Positions 24,626 to 35,970 of a stretch of 64,000 bases of DNA are shown here, piece by piece. The translations under genes were made by a program, and so were the position numbers. The notes beneath the pieces are model-generated. The model had not been told where the DNA came from and ran no database searches. It was given only the letters and a program-made list of their open reading frames with translations. This DNA is from Toxotes chatareus (taxonomy: Eukaryota; Chordata; Actinopteri; Toxotidae): contig CM028893.1 in NCBI GenBank assembly GCA_016801885.1, positions 6,833,950 to 6,897,949 on the forward strand. Reading direction: 5' to 3'. The first letter of the stretch is position 1. The number at the start of each line of letters is the position of its first letter.

Positions 24626-27600
24626 GATTGTACAAATACAGTAGTCATTTAGGTTGGTTACATTACTGAGATCTTCAGTAGAGCTGAGTGTCATTTGATT
24701 AAAAATAAGATAAATTAAAACAGTGAAGTAAAAGGAAGGAAAGTAGAATTATTTTCAGAAGCTCCATGACACCGTGTCTGAGTTTGGGAAATGGTGTATT
24801 TGCTTTATTAAATAAGGCGAGTACTACCTATTGTAAGTCATAATCTTTACAAGCATGCCTTTAATTAACCATCCTGAATTTTGAAGGTCGTGCTGAAAAA
24901 TTCTTAGCTCTTAAGAAATGATCCGTAAGTGTCGCCTTCTGATCATCTCAGTCTCAGACAGCACGGCTCCGATAGCACTAATTTTTCATTAATGGCATAT
25001 TAATAAAACACATATTTCACTCAGGCAAAGATATATTGCCAAGCCATCTTGGATGTGACAAATTATAATAAGACTTTTGAATTATGTAGGGAGCAGTTAC
25101 GCCTTGATTAGTGGCAGCCTCTCTGATTCCCTCGAGGCATGAAAGAGTGATCTTCAAATAATCGCTGAAGGTTCTTTAACACTGCCATCTGTTATAAAGT
25201 TCATCTCAGGTTGTCAGAGAGGCTGGAATGACAATCGGAGGATGTTTGTGCTGCGTGGGGAAAAAAAGCTCATCAAGGCAAATAAACTGATAGAATCTCT
25301 GCTTTAAGATCACGGGGACACCTTGAGCAGAAATCGATAATAAATTAAGATAAAACTAATTAAGTCATTTAGATGTTTTCTTAGTCTCATTCAGGAGTCT
25401 TAGGGTCAGATCACGTATCTCAGAAATAATAAGTCAGAGATGAATGAATCATATTCAAACACCCAAAGCCTCAGTTGCAACCGTTTATTTTCAGATACAG
25501 CGACGATCCTTCCTCAGTGTCTCTCACACTTTTCCACTTAGCGTGCTCTGTGGAGCATATCTGAGCACAGTTCCTTACCAGGAGGCCCATGGTCGACCAA
25601 CATCAGACAAGTGATGTGTTGTTTACATTTTACAGTCACTGCTCGTGGCGCCTGGAGGAAGCATCTGGCTCTGTTGTGGAAACTTGCCACTGGAATGAAG
25701 ATTGATACTTTATAGAAAGTGAAGCCATCTGACTGTGTTGATTGTAATTAGGTGGCTCAGGCTGTCCAGGGGAACCAAAATATTTTAACCTGCAGTGTGC
25801 TAATCACCAACAAACCTCCCAGGCCTGACGTATAGATTAAAGTATAATTAGCATCCAGGGTTTGTGATGATCACTGTCACTGTCACGCAGCTGTCTGCAG
25901 AGATAATTGGTGAATTTATGTAGATTGATAAGTTTATATGGACTTTATTTACATACGAGGAAAAGTCACATCAGTATGCAAGTTGTGTTTACGCTAAGCT
26001 TTGGGCTTTTGCATATGTTTGCATTTAAACACTTAGAAATTCAACACATAATATTGCACAACTTTCTTTGTAAGACAAATTCATACTTCTTAAGATGAAA
26101 CAATCGTCCTTCACGTAACAGGGATCTGCTGACATTATTGATATTAATTGCTAATGTTTTCTTTTCACCAAGAAATTTTCATACTTGAAGAATCTGATAT
26201 TTGCACATCACACACTGAAGCCAAAGCATGTGACCGTCGGCAAATTTGCATTTTGCAATGCCACTTGGATTTTATGCTGATAATGCTACTGAGGCATTTT
26301 AGGAAAACTAAATCACACAGAGAAAAATTTTACATATCTGTTTATATATCTGAGGTGTCCAGAAGAAGACGTACAAGTGCCATCTTAAATAATGGTGTCA
26401 CAAATCAAGAATATGCCTGTTATCGGCTGGAGATTGCAACTCCACATCATCCTGTCAAATTACATAAGACTGCAAAATAAGCAACAATTTCCACCGTTTC
26501 TTATATTATGGACTGCCAGAGAATTCAGCCTTAACCCACAGCAGTATTCATTCATGGCATGTGTTCGATGAAGACATTATGTTCTGTCTTTCACTGTATG
26601 TTTAGATGAATTGAAGTGGTGGAATTCTAATATCATCACAGCCTCCTCATTAAACACGGCGCAGAGACCTTGTGCAAACCAAAGTATAAATAATGAACTC
26701 TAGGCACCACCAGAGAGGAAGACAGAAATAGATGCTCATTTGGTGGTGGGGGTGCAAAGAGAGGAGGGCTCTGCTGCTGATTTCATATCATCAGATTAGA
26801 ATCACACTTGAATGGCTATTTGGAATAGTTTTTTTTACAAAGTGAGACTTCTCCTTCTTTGTAGTCAGACAGCCTGCACTTCAATCACATGTTTAAACAA
26901 TCTATTTATTGTCTACAAGAATAAAAGCAAAGTTCACAGCTGACCCACATAGATATGTAGCTGTTTTATAAGACTTTAACTTGTTTTTTTTCCATGATTA
27001 TAAAGAAAAATGAGCTTCTGTCACTCTCCAATGCCTTTTCCCATCTTCTCCCACAAAGATGGTTTGATATAATGATGACATCAAGCCATCTGCAGAGCTC
27101 TAATCCCCATGTGTTGGCGGACCTGTGCTCTCATTAATGCCCTCACATTGCCATCCATCTACCTGTGCCAGTCTGTCTGAGCAGATTTTGGCTTCATCTT
27201 TCTGTCCAGGTGCTCTGTTATTTATAGGCACCTCAAAAACAGTATCAGTCATTGTTCACGGTGACAGTTGCAGACAGTAGCCCTCTCTCACACAACACAC
27301 ACGCACACATCTCGGAAATTGAAGGTTGTCTGTGGGAATGTCTTTGTCTTGTCTGTGCACTGCTGGGTTTGGAATGAGGCTTTAAACACGTGGACAAGCT
27401 TTTCAAACAATGAGTGAATGCAAAGAGATTTTATCTGATTTATTTATTCTAATTAGTTTTTTTTTTTTTCTTTAATTCTAAAGTAAGTTTTTTGACGATT
27501 CACAAACACATGATTAAGTGGATTTTGCTGCAGTTGGACAGAGCCAGGCGAGACTGTGTGTTGCACATGTGGTGAATTTCTCATCTTACTTTCCAGCAGA

Positions 27601-28889
27601 AAGTGAATTCGTATTCTTCCCAAAATGTAAAACATTTGCTTTAAATGGCACAGCTGATAAGTCAGAAGCTGATTAACTGTTTTGAATAGGAAGATGCTTA
27701 GAGGGCATAAAGACTGTAAGGCAAACTACGGTTTCCTCTGCACCTCTCACCAACACCTGTTTTGTTGAATCACTTACAGTCTTTAAAGCTCCTGGATTAT
27801 TCTATTTTCATAAATCTGCTGAAATCAATGTCAGCCATGTGGAACACATTAGCACCAGGTGAATACTTTCCTTTTTTTTTTTTTTTTATCAGCCGCATAT
27901 AATTCATGTATATTCCAGAAATAACCATGTCTAAAAATACTCAATACGCCAAGGTTCAAAGAAGATACTCACTCTAACACACTCATCAGAATCATTTAAC
28001 GGTGAAGCCCCTGCTTTTGAGAAGTGTCAACAATTTCCCATAATACCAGCTGAGTAAATGGCCTCCTGTTTCATGATTTGTCCAAAGCTGTCTGTTGTGT
28101 TTAATGCAACCGAGTGCGTGTTTTACAGTTTAGACAGTTAAAGAGTCCTTTGCAAACTCTGTCTCTCTTTGCTGCCATGAAATAGACGTGCTCTGTTCTT
28201 AAAATGTTCTAATCTTCAAATCATCAGACAGTTGTCTTGACTTGCTAAGAAACAGTCTGATCTATTTCTGGTTTATCTTATAGTGTTGGGCTATATTGTT
28301 GGCTTTAGCGGCCTTATTTCATTGTGCAGCTACAGCATGAGTGAAAAATTACCATTTAAATTCTTACTGGTCTGTCTGCAGACATACTGTTCTGTGTGCC
28401 AACTGATATTCTGTTTATACTGCTGTTTGCATGCAAGATACAGGAAGAAGAGAGGGAGAGTTAATATTGTGCGTTGGAAGTGAATGATTTCTCTCAAGTG
28501 CTGCGTAGCATGTGTGTGTTTGTCTGCAAACTCCTCTTCTATCAGGCAGCATCCTGAGTGTTTTGATTTGGTGCAGAATTATGTAACTGTCTAAACTGTT
28601 AGTGGTGATTTGGGAAAGTGGAGGGATTTATATTGAAAACACTGTTAAAGATCTCTGGTGATGTCTGAACCACTACTTAAAACTTTAATTTAGCCTATGG
28701 CATGCCAAACAAACTGCATTCTAAAAAGAGTGGCCATACATTCAGTTTATGAAAGTGGATGGAAATTCTACACAGTGAGCTTTGAATTGCTAAATGTACA
28801 GTGTGCAGTTCTGAGATACAGAGGAGGATAATGATTCGACCATCTGGTATGAAAAAGAACGTGGACACCAGAAAGTTATGTCATGCGTG

Positions 28890-29085
28890 ATTATTGAACT
28901 GTGGGCATTAATGTCACCTCCACTCTTCTGGGAAGGATTTCCACAGGTTTTTGGAACTTGGCTACAGGGATTTGTTCCCATTAAGCCACAAGAGGTCAGG
29001 TGATGATATCTGGTGGTGAGGCCTGGGTCCAAAGTCATCCCAGATGAGTTGGACGGGGTTAAGGTCGGGGCTTTTTTCCCTCAAA
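28890..29085 (-). mobile_element. Tc1/mariner transposase 3' remnant
   Basis: Read on the minus strand, the region codes for SPDLNPVQLIWDDFGPRPHH, the SPDLNPI-x-x-x-WD block around the last catalytic acidic residue of Tc1-type DDE transposases, followed by LNGNKSL and then a stop. The nucleotide sequence resembles the 3' third of a common fish Tc1-like element. The N-terminal and middle parts are missing and terminal repeats were not found, so it is a dead fragment. Confidence 0.75.
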
Positions 29086-29394
29086 CTCACAAAAAAGAAT
29101 TTCAAGTCTGTTGTAGTCATTAATTCAACAATATATGAAAAAATAAATGAACAAATACAAATAATTTCTATGTGGATAAGTGTGTGGCTCAATTCAAGAC
29201 ATTTGTCAATCATATAAATTGTTTCTGCAACTAGGCTAATGACTATTTTCATTAATGAATCTGTTGGTAATTTTTTTTATTTATTGTAATGAATTGATCT
29301 TAATTGTCAGTTCACTTCGGGCTGAAACATCATATGAAACATTAGCAACCAATGGCATTTAACCACACAGACACACCACCACCACCTACACTCA

Positions 29395-29573
29395 CCCACT
29401 TATGCACGCTCCCGCCCGCCCAGAGCCTCGTGCACGAGCAGCGTTCCAGCGCTGACTCTCAGCAGCGAAACTTGGGAGTTAAATGAGCAGCAACTAGTAC
29501 CAGCCGTGTCCGAGATCCTGTGACTGCAACGAGGCTCTTTCGACGAAGAAAAAGTCCACATTCGGAGACAAGA
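29395..29573 (+). promoter_or_regulatory. kcnip4: Promoter-like GC-rich segment and 5' UTR of kcnip4
   Basis: In an AT-rich region this stretch suddenly carries many CpGs and a CCCGCCCGCCC GC box (about 29411-29421), then leads to an ATG with purine at -3 and G at +4. No clear TATA box is seen, so initiation is probably dispersed around 29.42-29.48 kb. The call depends on the exon that follows. Confidence 0.55.
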
Positions 29574-29634
29574 ATGGATGCAAAGAGAGTGGAGACCATT
29601 TCTGCCCGGGTGGACGCAGCTGTTTCTTCACCTG
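29574..29634 (+). CDS. kcnip4: kcnip4 (KChIP4) first coding exon
   Basis: Codes for MDAKRVETISARVDAAVSSP plus one base, then a GTAGGA donor (phase 1). Human KCNIP4 isoform 1, as I remember it, begins [20 protein letters not shown] and also breaks after about 20 residues in phase 1. Shared features are the start, RVE-[ST]-ISA and the SS near the end. KChIP4 is an EF-hand calcium sensor that binds the N-terminus of Kv4 channels and tunes their surface number and gating; this exon would give one of several alternative N-termini. Human ADGRA3 and KCNIP4 are neighbours in the same orientation. The EF-hand exons lie beyond the window. The alternative is a chance open frame, unlikely given start context, donor, GC content and synteny together. 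Confidence 0.75.
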
Positions 29635-31238
29635 GTAGGACAGTGGTCGCATGTTTTTTTGCGCGTTCACCGCTAATTTGGTGATTAATGTCTGTTCTGT
29701 TTGTTGCGCGGAGAAAACCTCAGTCAAACTCCGAGCATAAGTATTACAATTTAATGTTGCCTTGCTTATCTGTCAAAAAATATACACCTGGTATGTAATA
29801 TAACTTAAAATGCGTGTTATTATTGGGCCACTCCTGAATTCGGCATTAATTGATGCAACAATAAACATGTTATTTTTTATACATTCCAACTTTTGAAGTG
29901 TTGACCCAAACATTACCTTTTTTCACACTGTTTCTTAACATTCAACATAGACTGTCGATGTTTTTTTTTTGTTTTTTTTTTTGCAAATTAATTCAGCTGA
30001 AAAAAGTTAAAACTGTATTCAGTCCAATCACTGCACCTTATAGTTGGCGTGTAGCCTCTACAACGAGTAGTATTTGTTGATAGGCAACATTAAATTGATT
30101 CATTTATATTTTACATGGAGTTTTGCAGGATTTTGTTTTCATGCCAGAGTTTAGCTTGCATGCTTTTTGCATTGTAAACTGTGACTGTAGAGCCATGTCT
30201 TGACTTTTGCCTTCTCTTGAAAGGAAAATGTGGTTGGTTGGTTGATTTTTTTTTAATTTTTTGATTGATTGATTAATTAACTAGTTTTTTTTCCTATGGG
30301 CGGCTTTGGTCAGTCTGTCAGAAATTCAACTGAGCAGCAGCAGTTCAATGTTCTTCATTGTTGTTGTCTCTGCTGATTGATTTTACAGGGCATTACATTT
30401 TTGTTGTGGTAGGTTAAGGCGTAGCAATCCTCCATGCAGATAGTCCTTCTCATGTTTATCTGCCACTGTAACCTACACTTTGTGTGCACAAAACTTTTGA
30501 ACCCCCTTGTGATAAAAGAATTTGAGTTAATTGGCATCAGTAAAAAATAAAAAATAAAAATAGAATATAATGGATTCAGTGGTACTAATCCTCTTCTGGG
30601 TTCTCCCCTCCACAGTGCTTGGCCTGCATCCAGAATAATGATCACTCAGTCATAGTCCAAAGGCTTCCCCCTCAGGCTCCTCACTGCCTCTCTCAGAGCC
30701 AGAAGAGAAGTTAGCTGCTCATCCTTCCTGGCTCAGGTTAATGTTTGTTTGCACACCTAATTGATTTCTAATTATTCTAACCCCCTAACCCTATTAAGGA
30801 AATAGGTCATACCCTCAAGATTTTAAATTGAGGGTAAAAAATTTGTCTCAGGAACTTAGATTTTCCATTAATAGCCCTCACCCATGGCATGAACAATGGG
30901 AGACAATATTGTAATCAACTGCTATAATAAGTGTTATTGAACAGTAAAACTCATGCCAGCTACTCAGGACATGTAGTCTTTGACAAATGCCTCAGAAGGG
31001 GCTGAAAGAATCCACATTGTGGATATGAGCTCAGAGGGCAAAATGCTTTTGACCAGAGCAAGTCATGTGGTGAAGACATTTGACTGTTACAGTCTGAGTT
31101 ATCTTTCATTTCTCAGTTATAGGATAGGGCAGTTATTGCAGTGTAAACTCTTAGGTGTTATGTAATTGAAGGATGTTGATTACTGTTCACTTCCCAAAAG
31201 TAGATTTTCCTTTAAAAAACATGGATGTGTGCTAACTT

Positions 31239-31279
31239 GGATTTGTACCTGAAAAGCTTGGGATTTCAGGTACAAATCC
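31239..31279. repeat. Perfect 16-bp inverted repeat (hairpin)
   Basis: GGATTTGTACCTGAAA at 31239-31254 is followed, after a 9-nt spacer, by its exact reverse complement at 31264-31279. Confidence 0.9.
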
Positions 31280-32250
31280 CTCAGCAGTAAGCTGCTCACT
31301 GTCTCCCTTGCCTGCTGTAATTGGCGCTCTTACTTACTCGACTGTGTGTCTCATTATTCAGGTGGCATAAATTTCACTTGGCCTATAGATGGTCAGTCTA
31401 GGGGACTTGAGACGTGTACAGCATTTGTCTCTAGCTTGAATTGCTCAGTAGTCACTCAGTTATTTTGTAAAGAGAAACAAATTTTCAGTTGCGCTGTATT
31501 ATTATTTTTTTCTTTAGTTGCTTCTTTTCTTCAACACGCCATCATTTTTTCTCCCCTCACTTACTGAAAACCCCACCGCAGGGGCTGTGGCATCATGGTG
31601 GGCCACCACATCACAGTCCCTCCCCAGGGAAGTCTAAGAATATAATGATCGCCCTCAAAAATGCTACAGCCACCCAGCCATGAGCTGATCCTCCCAAGAG
31701 CTGCTTCCGTGGTGCAGTGATTCTTTGCATCAGTACCTTGAAGCTCTCTCAGCTCACCATTGCAACTTGTGTCGGTGCCTGCCAACGGCTCCCCTAGACA
31801 TTTTTCTCTACTACTGTATCCCTGACTTTCAAATAGACAATGTATATATAAAACACAGCCCCTTAAGGGTTGTTGTTCCGATTGAGCTACTTTCAGCACC
31901 ACGGCTAGCTCCGTCTTTTGCACTTCAGTAGTTCATCGTGGGCTTTTGTGGGTGATGAATGTTTTCTTCTGCTTTGTTTCGGTGTGAATTATCATAACTA
32001 ATTATGGTTCATATTGTATATCCAGGGCCTTGAACAGTACTAAACAACATGCAGTAATAAAACATAAACAATAAAAATGTTACCATGAGACACAACCGCA
32101 TAGTTGTTGATTCAGTGCTTCATTTAGTCTGATTTGCATTTAATTACCTAGGCTTATATTTAGCTTGTTACATGAATATTTTTTTTCCAACAGAACTAGT
32201 TTATAAACCAAAACAATTTGCAGGAATAGATCAATCAAGAGTCCAAGATA

Positions 32251-33761
32251 TACTCTCACCGAGCACCTGCTTATTCATGCCATTATTTAGTTAGCCAATC
32301 ATGTGGGAGCAGTGCAATGCATAACCTGTGCAGATGCAGGTCAGGAGTTTCAGTTAATGTTCACATCAAACATCAGAATTGGGTAAAAAAAAAAAAAGTG
32401 ATCTCAGCCACTTTGACCGTGGCATGATTGTTGGTGCTAGACGGGCTGGTTTTAGTATTCCTGAAACTGCTGATCTCCTGGGATTTTCATGCATGTTTAC
32501 TCAGAATGGTGCCAAAAACAAAAAAAACATCCAGTGAGCATTCATCTTAGGTGATCCGATCTCAAGTGGGCAGCTCTGAGGACAGGTGTGAATGCACCCA
32601 AGACATCTGATTGCGCCACATTCGGAGGTGGTCTGGACTGCATATGGCCATACTTGTTTTTTTTTTTTAGTAGTGTGTACACAAATGTGTCCTGCGCCAC
32701 ACTGACGGAGCACCTAAGCGGTACATACTCATTCACATTATCAAATAGTTTAAGCTGGATATGTCTACCTCTGAAATTTTTGAGATAGAGATATATTATA
32801 CGAGTGCCTCACACATCTTGGACAGTTTGGTTTAGCAGGAACAGACTGAGGAATAGACCCAGTACGTGTTGTTTTGACTACTACTTCTTCTTCTTTTAAT
32901 TTCTGGCAGGCTCAGCAGGAGAAGTGCATTGCTGTCTGCCGCTGGTTCAGAACAACAATGCATGTGGTGTTTTGCCTTTGGAAATGGTGTATGTGCGTAT
33001 TTGCATATAGAGTGGGGGGAGTGACATCTGATCACAAGTGGTCACTCAAGATGCATGTGCAGGCATATTCTAATTCCAGGTGTGAAATGATGCACTTAGA
33101 GCTGACCACTTGTGATTGGGTCACCCAAGATGCATGTTAATGCCAGGTATGAACAGGGTCCGTGATAACCACTCTTTACAGCTGCAGTGAGGAGAAAAGC
33201 ATCTCATAATGCACAACACGTTGAACCTCGAGGCAGATGAGCTACAACAGCAGAAAACTACGTGGTGTCCCCTTCCTAACAGTCAAGAACAGAAATCTGA
33301 GGCTGCAGTGGGCACAGGCTCACCGATATTGGGCATTTGGAATAAATGTATGGCTTCTGCTGAGGCACGCAGATGGTAGGGTCAGAATTTGGTGTCAGCG
33401 ACATGAATCCATGGACCCAACCTGCCTTGTCTTAACAGTCCAGGCTGGTGGCAGTGTTTTCTTGGCCCCTTAATACCAATCAATCATGGTTTGAAGGCCA
33501 CAGTCTATCATAGTGTTGTTTCTGACCATGTGCTTCCCTTTATGGCCACAGTTCTCCATCTTCTAATGGCCACTTCCAGCATGACACCATGTCTACCTAC
33601 AAAAGTTGTCTCAAACTGGTTTCATGAACATGACAGTGAGTTCAGTGAACTCCAGTGGCGTCTCCAGTCACCAGAATGAAGAATTGAGGCTATTTTGAGA
33701 GCAGAGCGAGGCCCCACCCAGTATTAGTGTGGTGTTTCTAATAAAGAGCTTGGTGAGTGTA
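32251..33761 (+). mobile_element. Tc1-like transposon, decayed and interrupted
   Basis: Ends are TACTCTCACCGAGCAC at the left and, reversed, TACACTCACCAAGCTC at the right: short inverted ends beginning with TA, as expected for Tc1/mariner. Inside, on the + strand, are fragments of a Tc1 transposase: FDRGMIVGARRAG near 32.41-32.46 kb, then HADGRVRIWCQRHESMDPTC near 33.38 kb and VSNWFHEHDSEFSEL near 33.62 kb. The reading frame is broken by deletions and by a second element at 32540-33162. The terminal GGTGTTTCTAATAAAG is the usual 3' end of this fish family. Not active. Confidence 0.88.
32540..33162. mobile_element. Non-autonomous DNA element nested in the Tc1 copy
   Basis: About 620 nt that do not belong to the Tc1 sequence and lie where it is interrupted. 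The left end (ATTCATCTTAGGTGATC and on to AAGTGGGCAGCTCTGAGG) is the inverted counterpart of the right end (CTTAGAGCTGACCACTTGTG to GATGCATGTTAATGCCAGG), roughly 50 bp at about 80% by eye. A further partial copy of the right-end motif lies at about 33020-33060. No transposase frame was seen. The family is not named; the ends recall fish elements with a TTCACACCTGG motif. Target duplication was not found. Confidence 0.65.
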
Positions 33762-35844
33762 TGTAATGTAAGCACTTCAGCAAGGGACAACTACAAGCAA
33801 AAGGTGGACACTTAAAGATCTAGGAGGTCAGTCTCAATTCAGATTTACATATGCATGACTTAACAAATTACAGAGAACAAACAGACCTTCCTGGAATAAT
33901 CAATATTTAGGACATCTCTACTGAGTCAGGATTTTAACGTCTGAGCAAGTGAGTTATGTACTTTGGCTATGATGCAACCAAGTGCAACAACCCATTTGCA
34001 GCATTTATTAATGCTACCACTGAGTCATTAATATCTCAGCATGGAGTATACAGAATTTGATAATGTCTGCAGTTTTTTTCAGAATACTGATAACGGCAGC
34101 ATGTTGTTGCAGACTAAACTAGTTTTGGGAGTCTGCCAGTTATATTATATAAGTTATATAAGTTGTCTGGAAAAGCACAGCTGGTTATTTGCTTGTGATA
34201 TGTTACAGCTAAACAAGTGCAAAAAGCCATAAACTGTTTTTTTTTTTTTTTTTGTTCAGGCAAGGAAGGAGCCATAGAGCACTTTGTCTCTTATCAGAAA
34301 TGGGCTTTGAGCTTTTATGGCGGCATGAACTGACCACATGCGGTGTGTGTGTTTGTGTGTGTTTTCTCAGCATCTGTCAACCAGGGGTTCTGAGATCACT
34401 GCGCAGCAAAGGTACGGATTGAAGAAACTGCTCCAAATCTGTCAGACAGCAGAGCAGTGTGTTTTAGCTTTTCAGAGGGAACTTTTGACAGCGTGCGGCT
34501 CAGGATCTGCATGTGTTTGATTTGTTATTGGACCAAATTACAGAGTGCCTAATGATTTCAAAGGATGAAGGAAAGCTTATACTAATAAACTTACTTAAAG
34601 GCAAATGATGGAGACTAAGAGTTGGACCACTTATTGTCACACAGTTACAGAAGTAATTCTGTGACTTCGTATTGCTTGTACCTCTTGATGAAGAGAAATC
34701 TCTCAAGGGTTTGCAGTGAAGAAATCAACAAGCATCACGTGTGTGTATTTATATATAAATGGATCCCAGAAGGTATATGGCACCTATGTGCTTCCTGTCG
34801 ACCTGTGGATAAAAAGCCAGTCTTTGGTCAAACCTGGATTACTTGCACCATGAACTTGCCTGCTCGTCTCCAACAGATTTTGTTTGCTTTGGATTGAGCC
34901 TTTGTTTTTCCTCTGAGAGACTGGGTGGGGAGCATCTGCTTGCATGGACCATCTGCCTTGGGAGTCAGGCCAGAGAAGAATGAGGGAAGGACACGTGGAA
35001 AGAAAAGAGGGTAAGGTGAGGATACAGGGGACAGAGAGAGGGAGGTGGAGTAAGACAGTGATGGATAAACAGAGGGTGACTGATTGGGATGTAGAAGGGA
35101 CACTCGTGGGAGGAGGGTCACAGCACCGGTGCTGTGGCTGTAAGTGAAGGGACAGCGGAACATAAGGTGCTTGTTTATGATTGCTGAAGGCTGAGAGAAG
35201 TGGACCGTCTTTCATGTTTATATTTCCACCCGCAGGCTTGTTTATGCCACAGATTCACTCCATTTGACTTCCTTGGATAGAGTGCCAAACAGCCGATGCC
35301 AGCTGGGTGGCAATGCTTGGCCACAGCTCGCGAAAATGTCTTTCTTTCTTTGTGCCGAGGTCATATTGAGGATAAACTGCAGAACAGAAACTTCGGTCAC
35401 CTGACATTTCTTACCTTTCTGTGCAGAATTTAAAGGGCTACTTCAAAATGTTACGCTTTTATAAAGAGTTTGGTACACAAATCACTTCAGAAATCAGTCT
35501 TTTTAAGCACACTTCATTGGAACATATTTCAAGGCTGAAGTTCCTCATAACTTTGTAATATTACTCATTAACTTTTCATTTGTTTTATCTTAACATCCTT
35601 ATGGATATTTAATGAGGTTCTTTGTTGTCATTCCAACAACACAGGAGTTTCAGCACTGGTGTGTATTTTCTAAGCATGCTAATATATCGTATTTCTTTTT
35701 TTTGTTTTAAACCTAGTAGAGTGTCAACTGTTTAAAGCTGTAATGAACTGATAACTCTTTTCTTATTGCAGATCCTCTGTTCCATTATAACCTGCAAATG
35801 AACGGAACTTATGCATCTGTAGATTTGTGAAAACAATGGCTAAC

Positions 35845-35970
35845 TGGCTCCCTGTGATGGGCTGGCAACCTGTCTGGGGTGTGACCAGCCTCTTTTCCAG
35901 TGCATGCTGGGATATACATCATCCCTTCACTACTCTGCATAGCATAATCATCAGCAGAAACTGAATGGAT
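35845..35970 (+). repeat. SINE/LINE-tail-like repeat
   Basis: Contains CTGTGATGGGCTGGCAACCTG, then GGGTGTGACCAGCCTC, GCATGCTGGGATA and a closing GAATGGATGGATA. This resembles the widespread fish retroposon tail with a GGCGACCTGTCCAGGGTGT-like core and a TGGATGGA end. The copy is diverged and its 5' part is not recognisable. Confidence 0.6.

Larger units (their letters stand above)
23891..29390. other. Intergenic region between adgra3 and kcnip4
   Basis: About 5.5 kb without a supported gene. It holds a TTC microsatellite, a short dispersed repeat near 24.56 kb and a Tc1/mariner remnant near 29 kb. Open frames here (for example 26148-26480) show no domain and have no splice or codon support. 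Confidence 0.75.

Noticed and set aside
26148..26480. 110-codon frame in the intergenic region
   Set aside because: AT-rich, no domain, no promoter or splice context.
31561..31923. Minus-strand 120-codon frame near 31.6-31.9 kb
   Set aside because: GC content is a little raised, but no family was recognised and neither end has convincing splice or start features.
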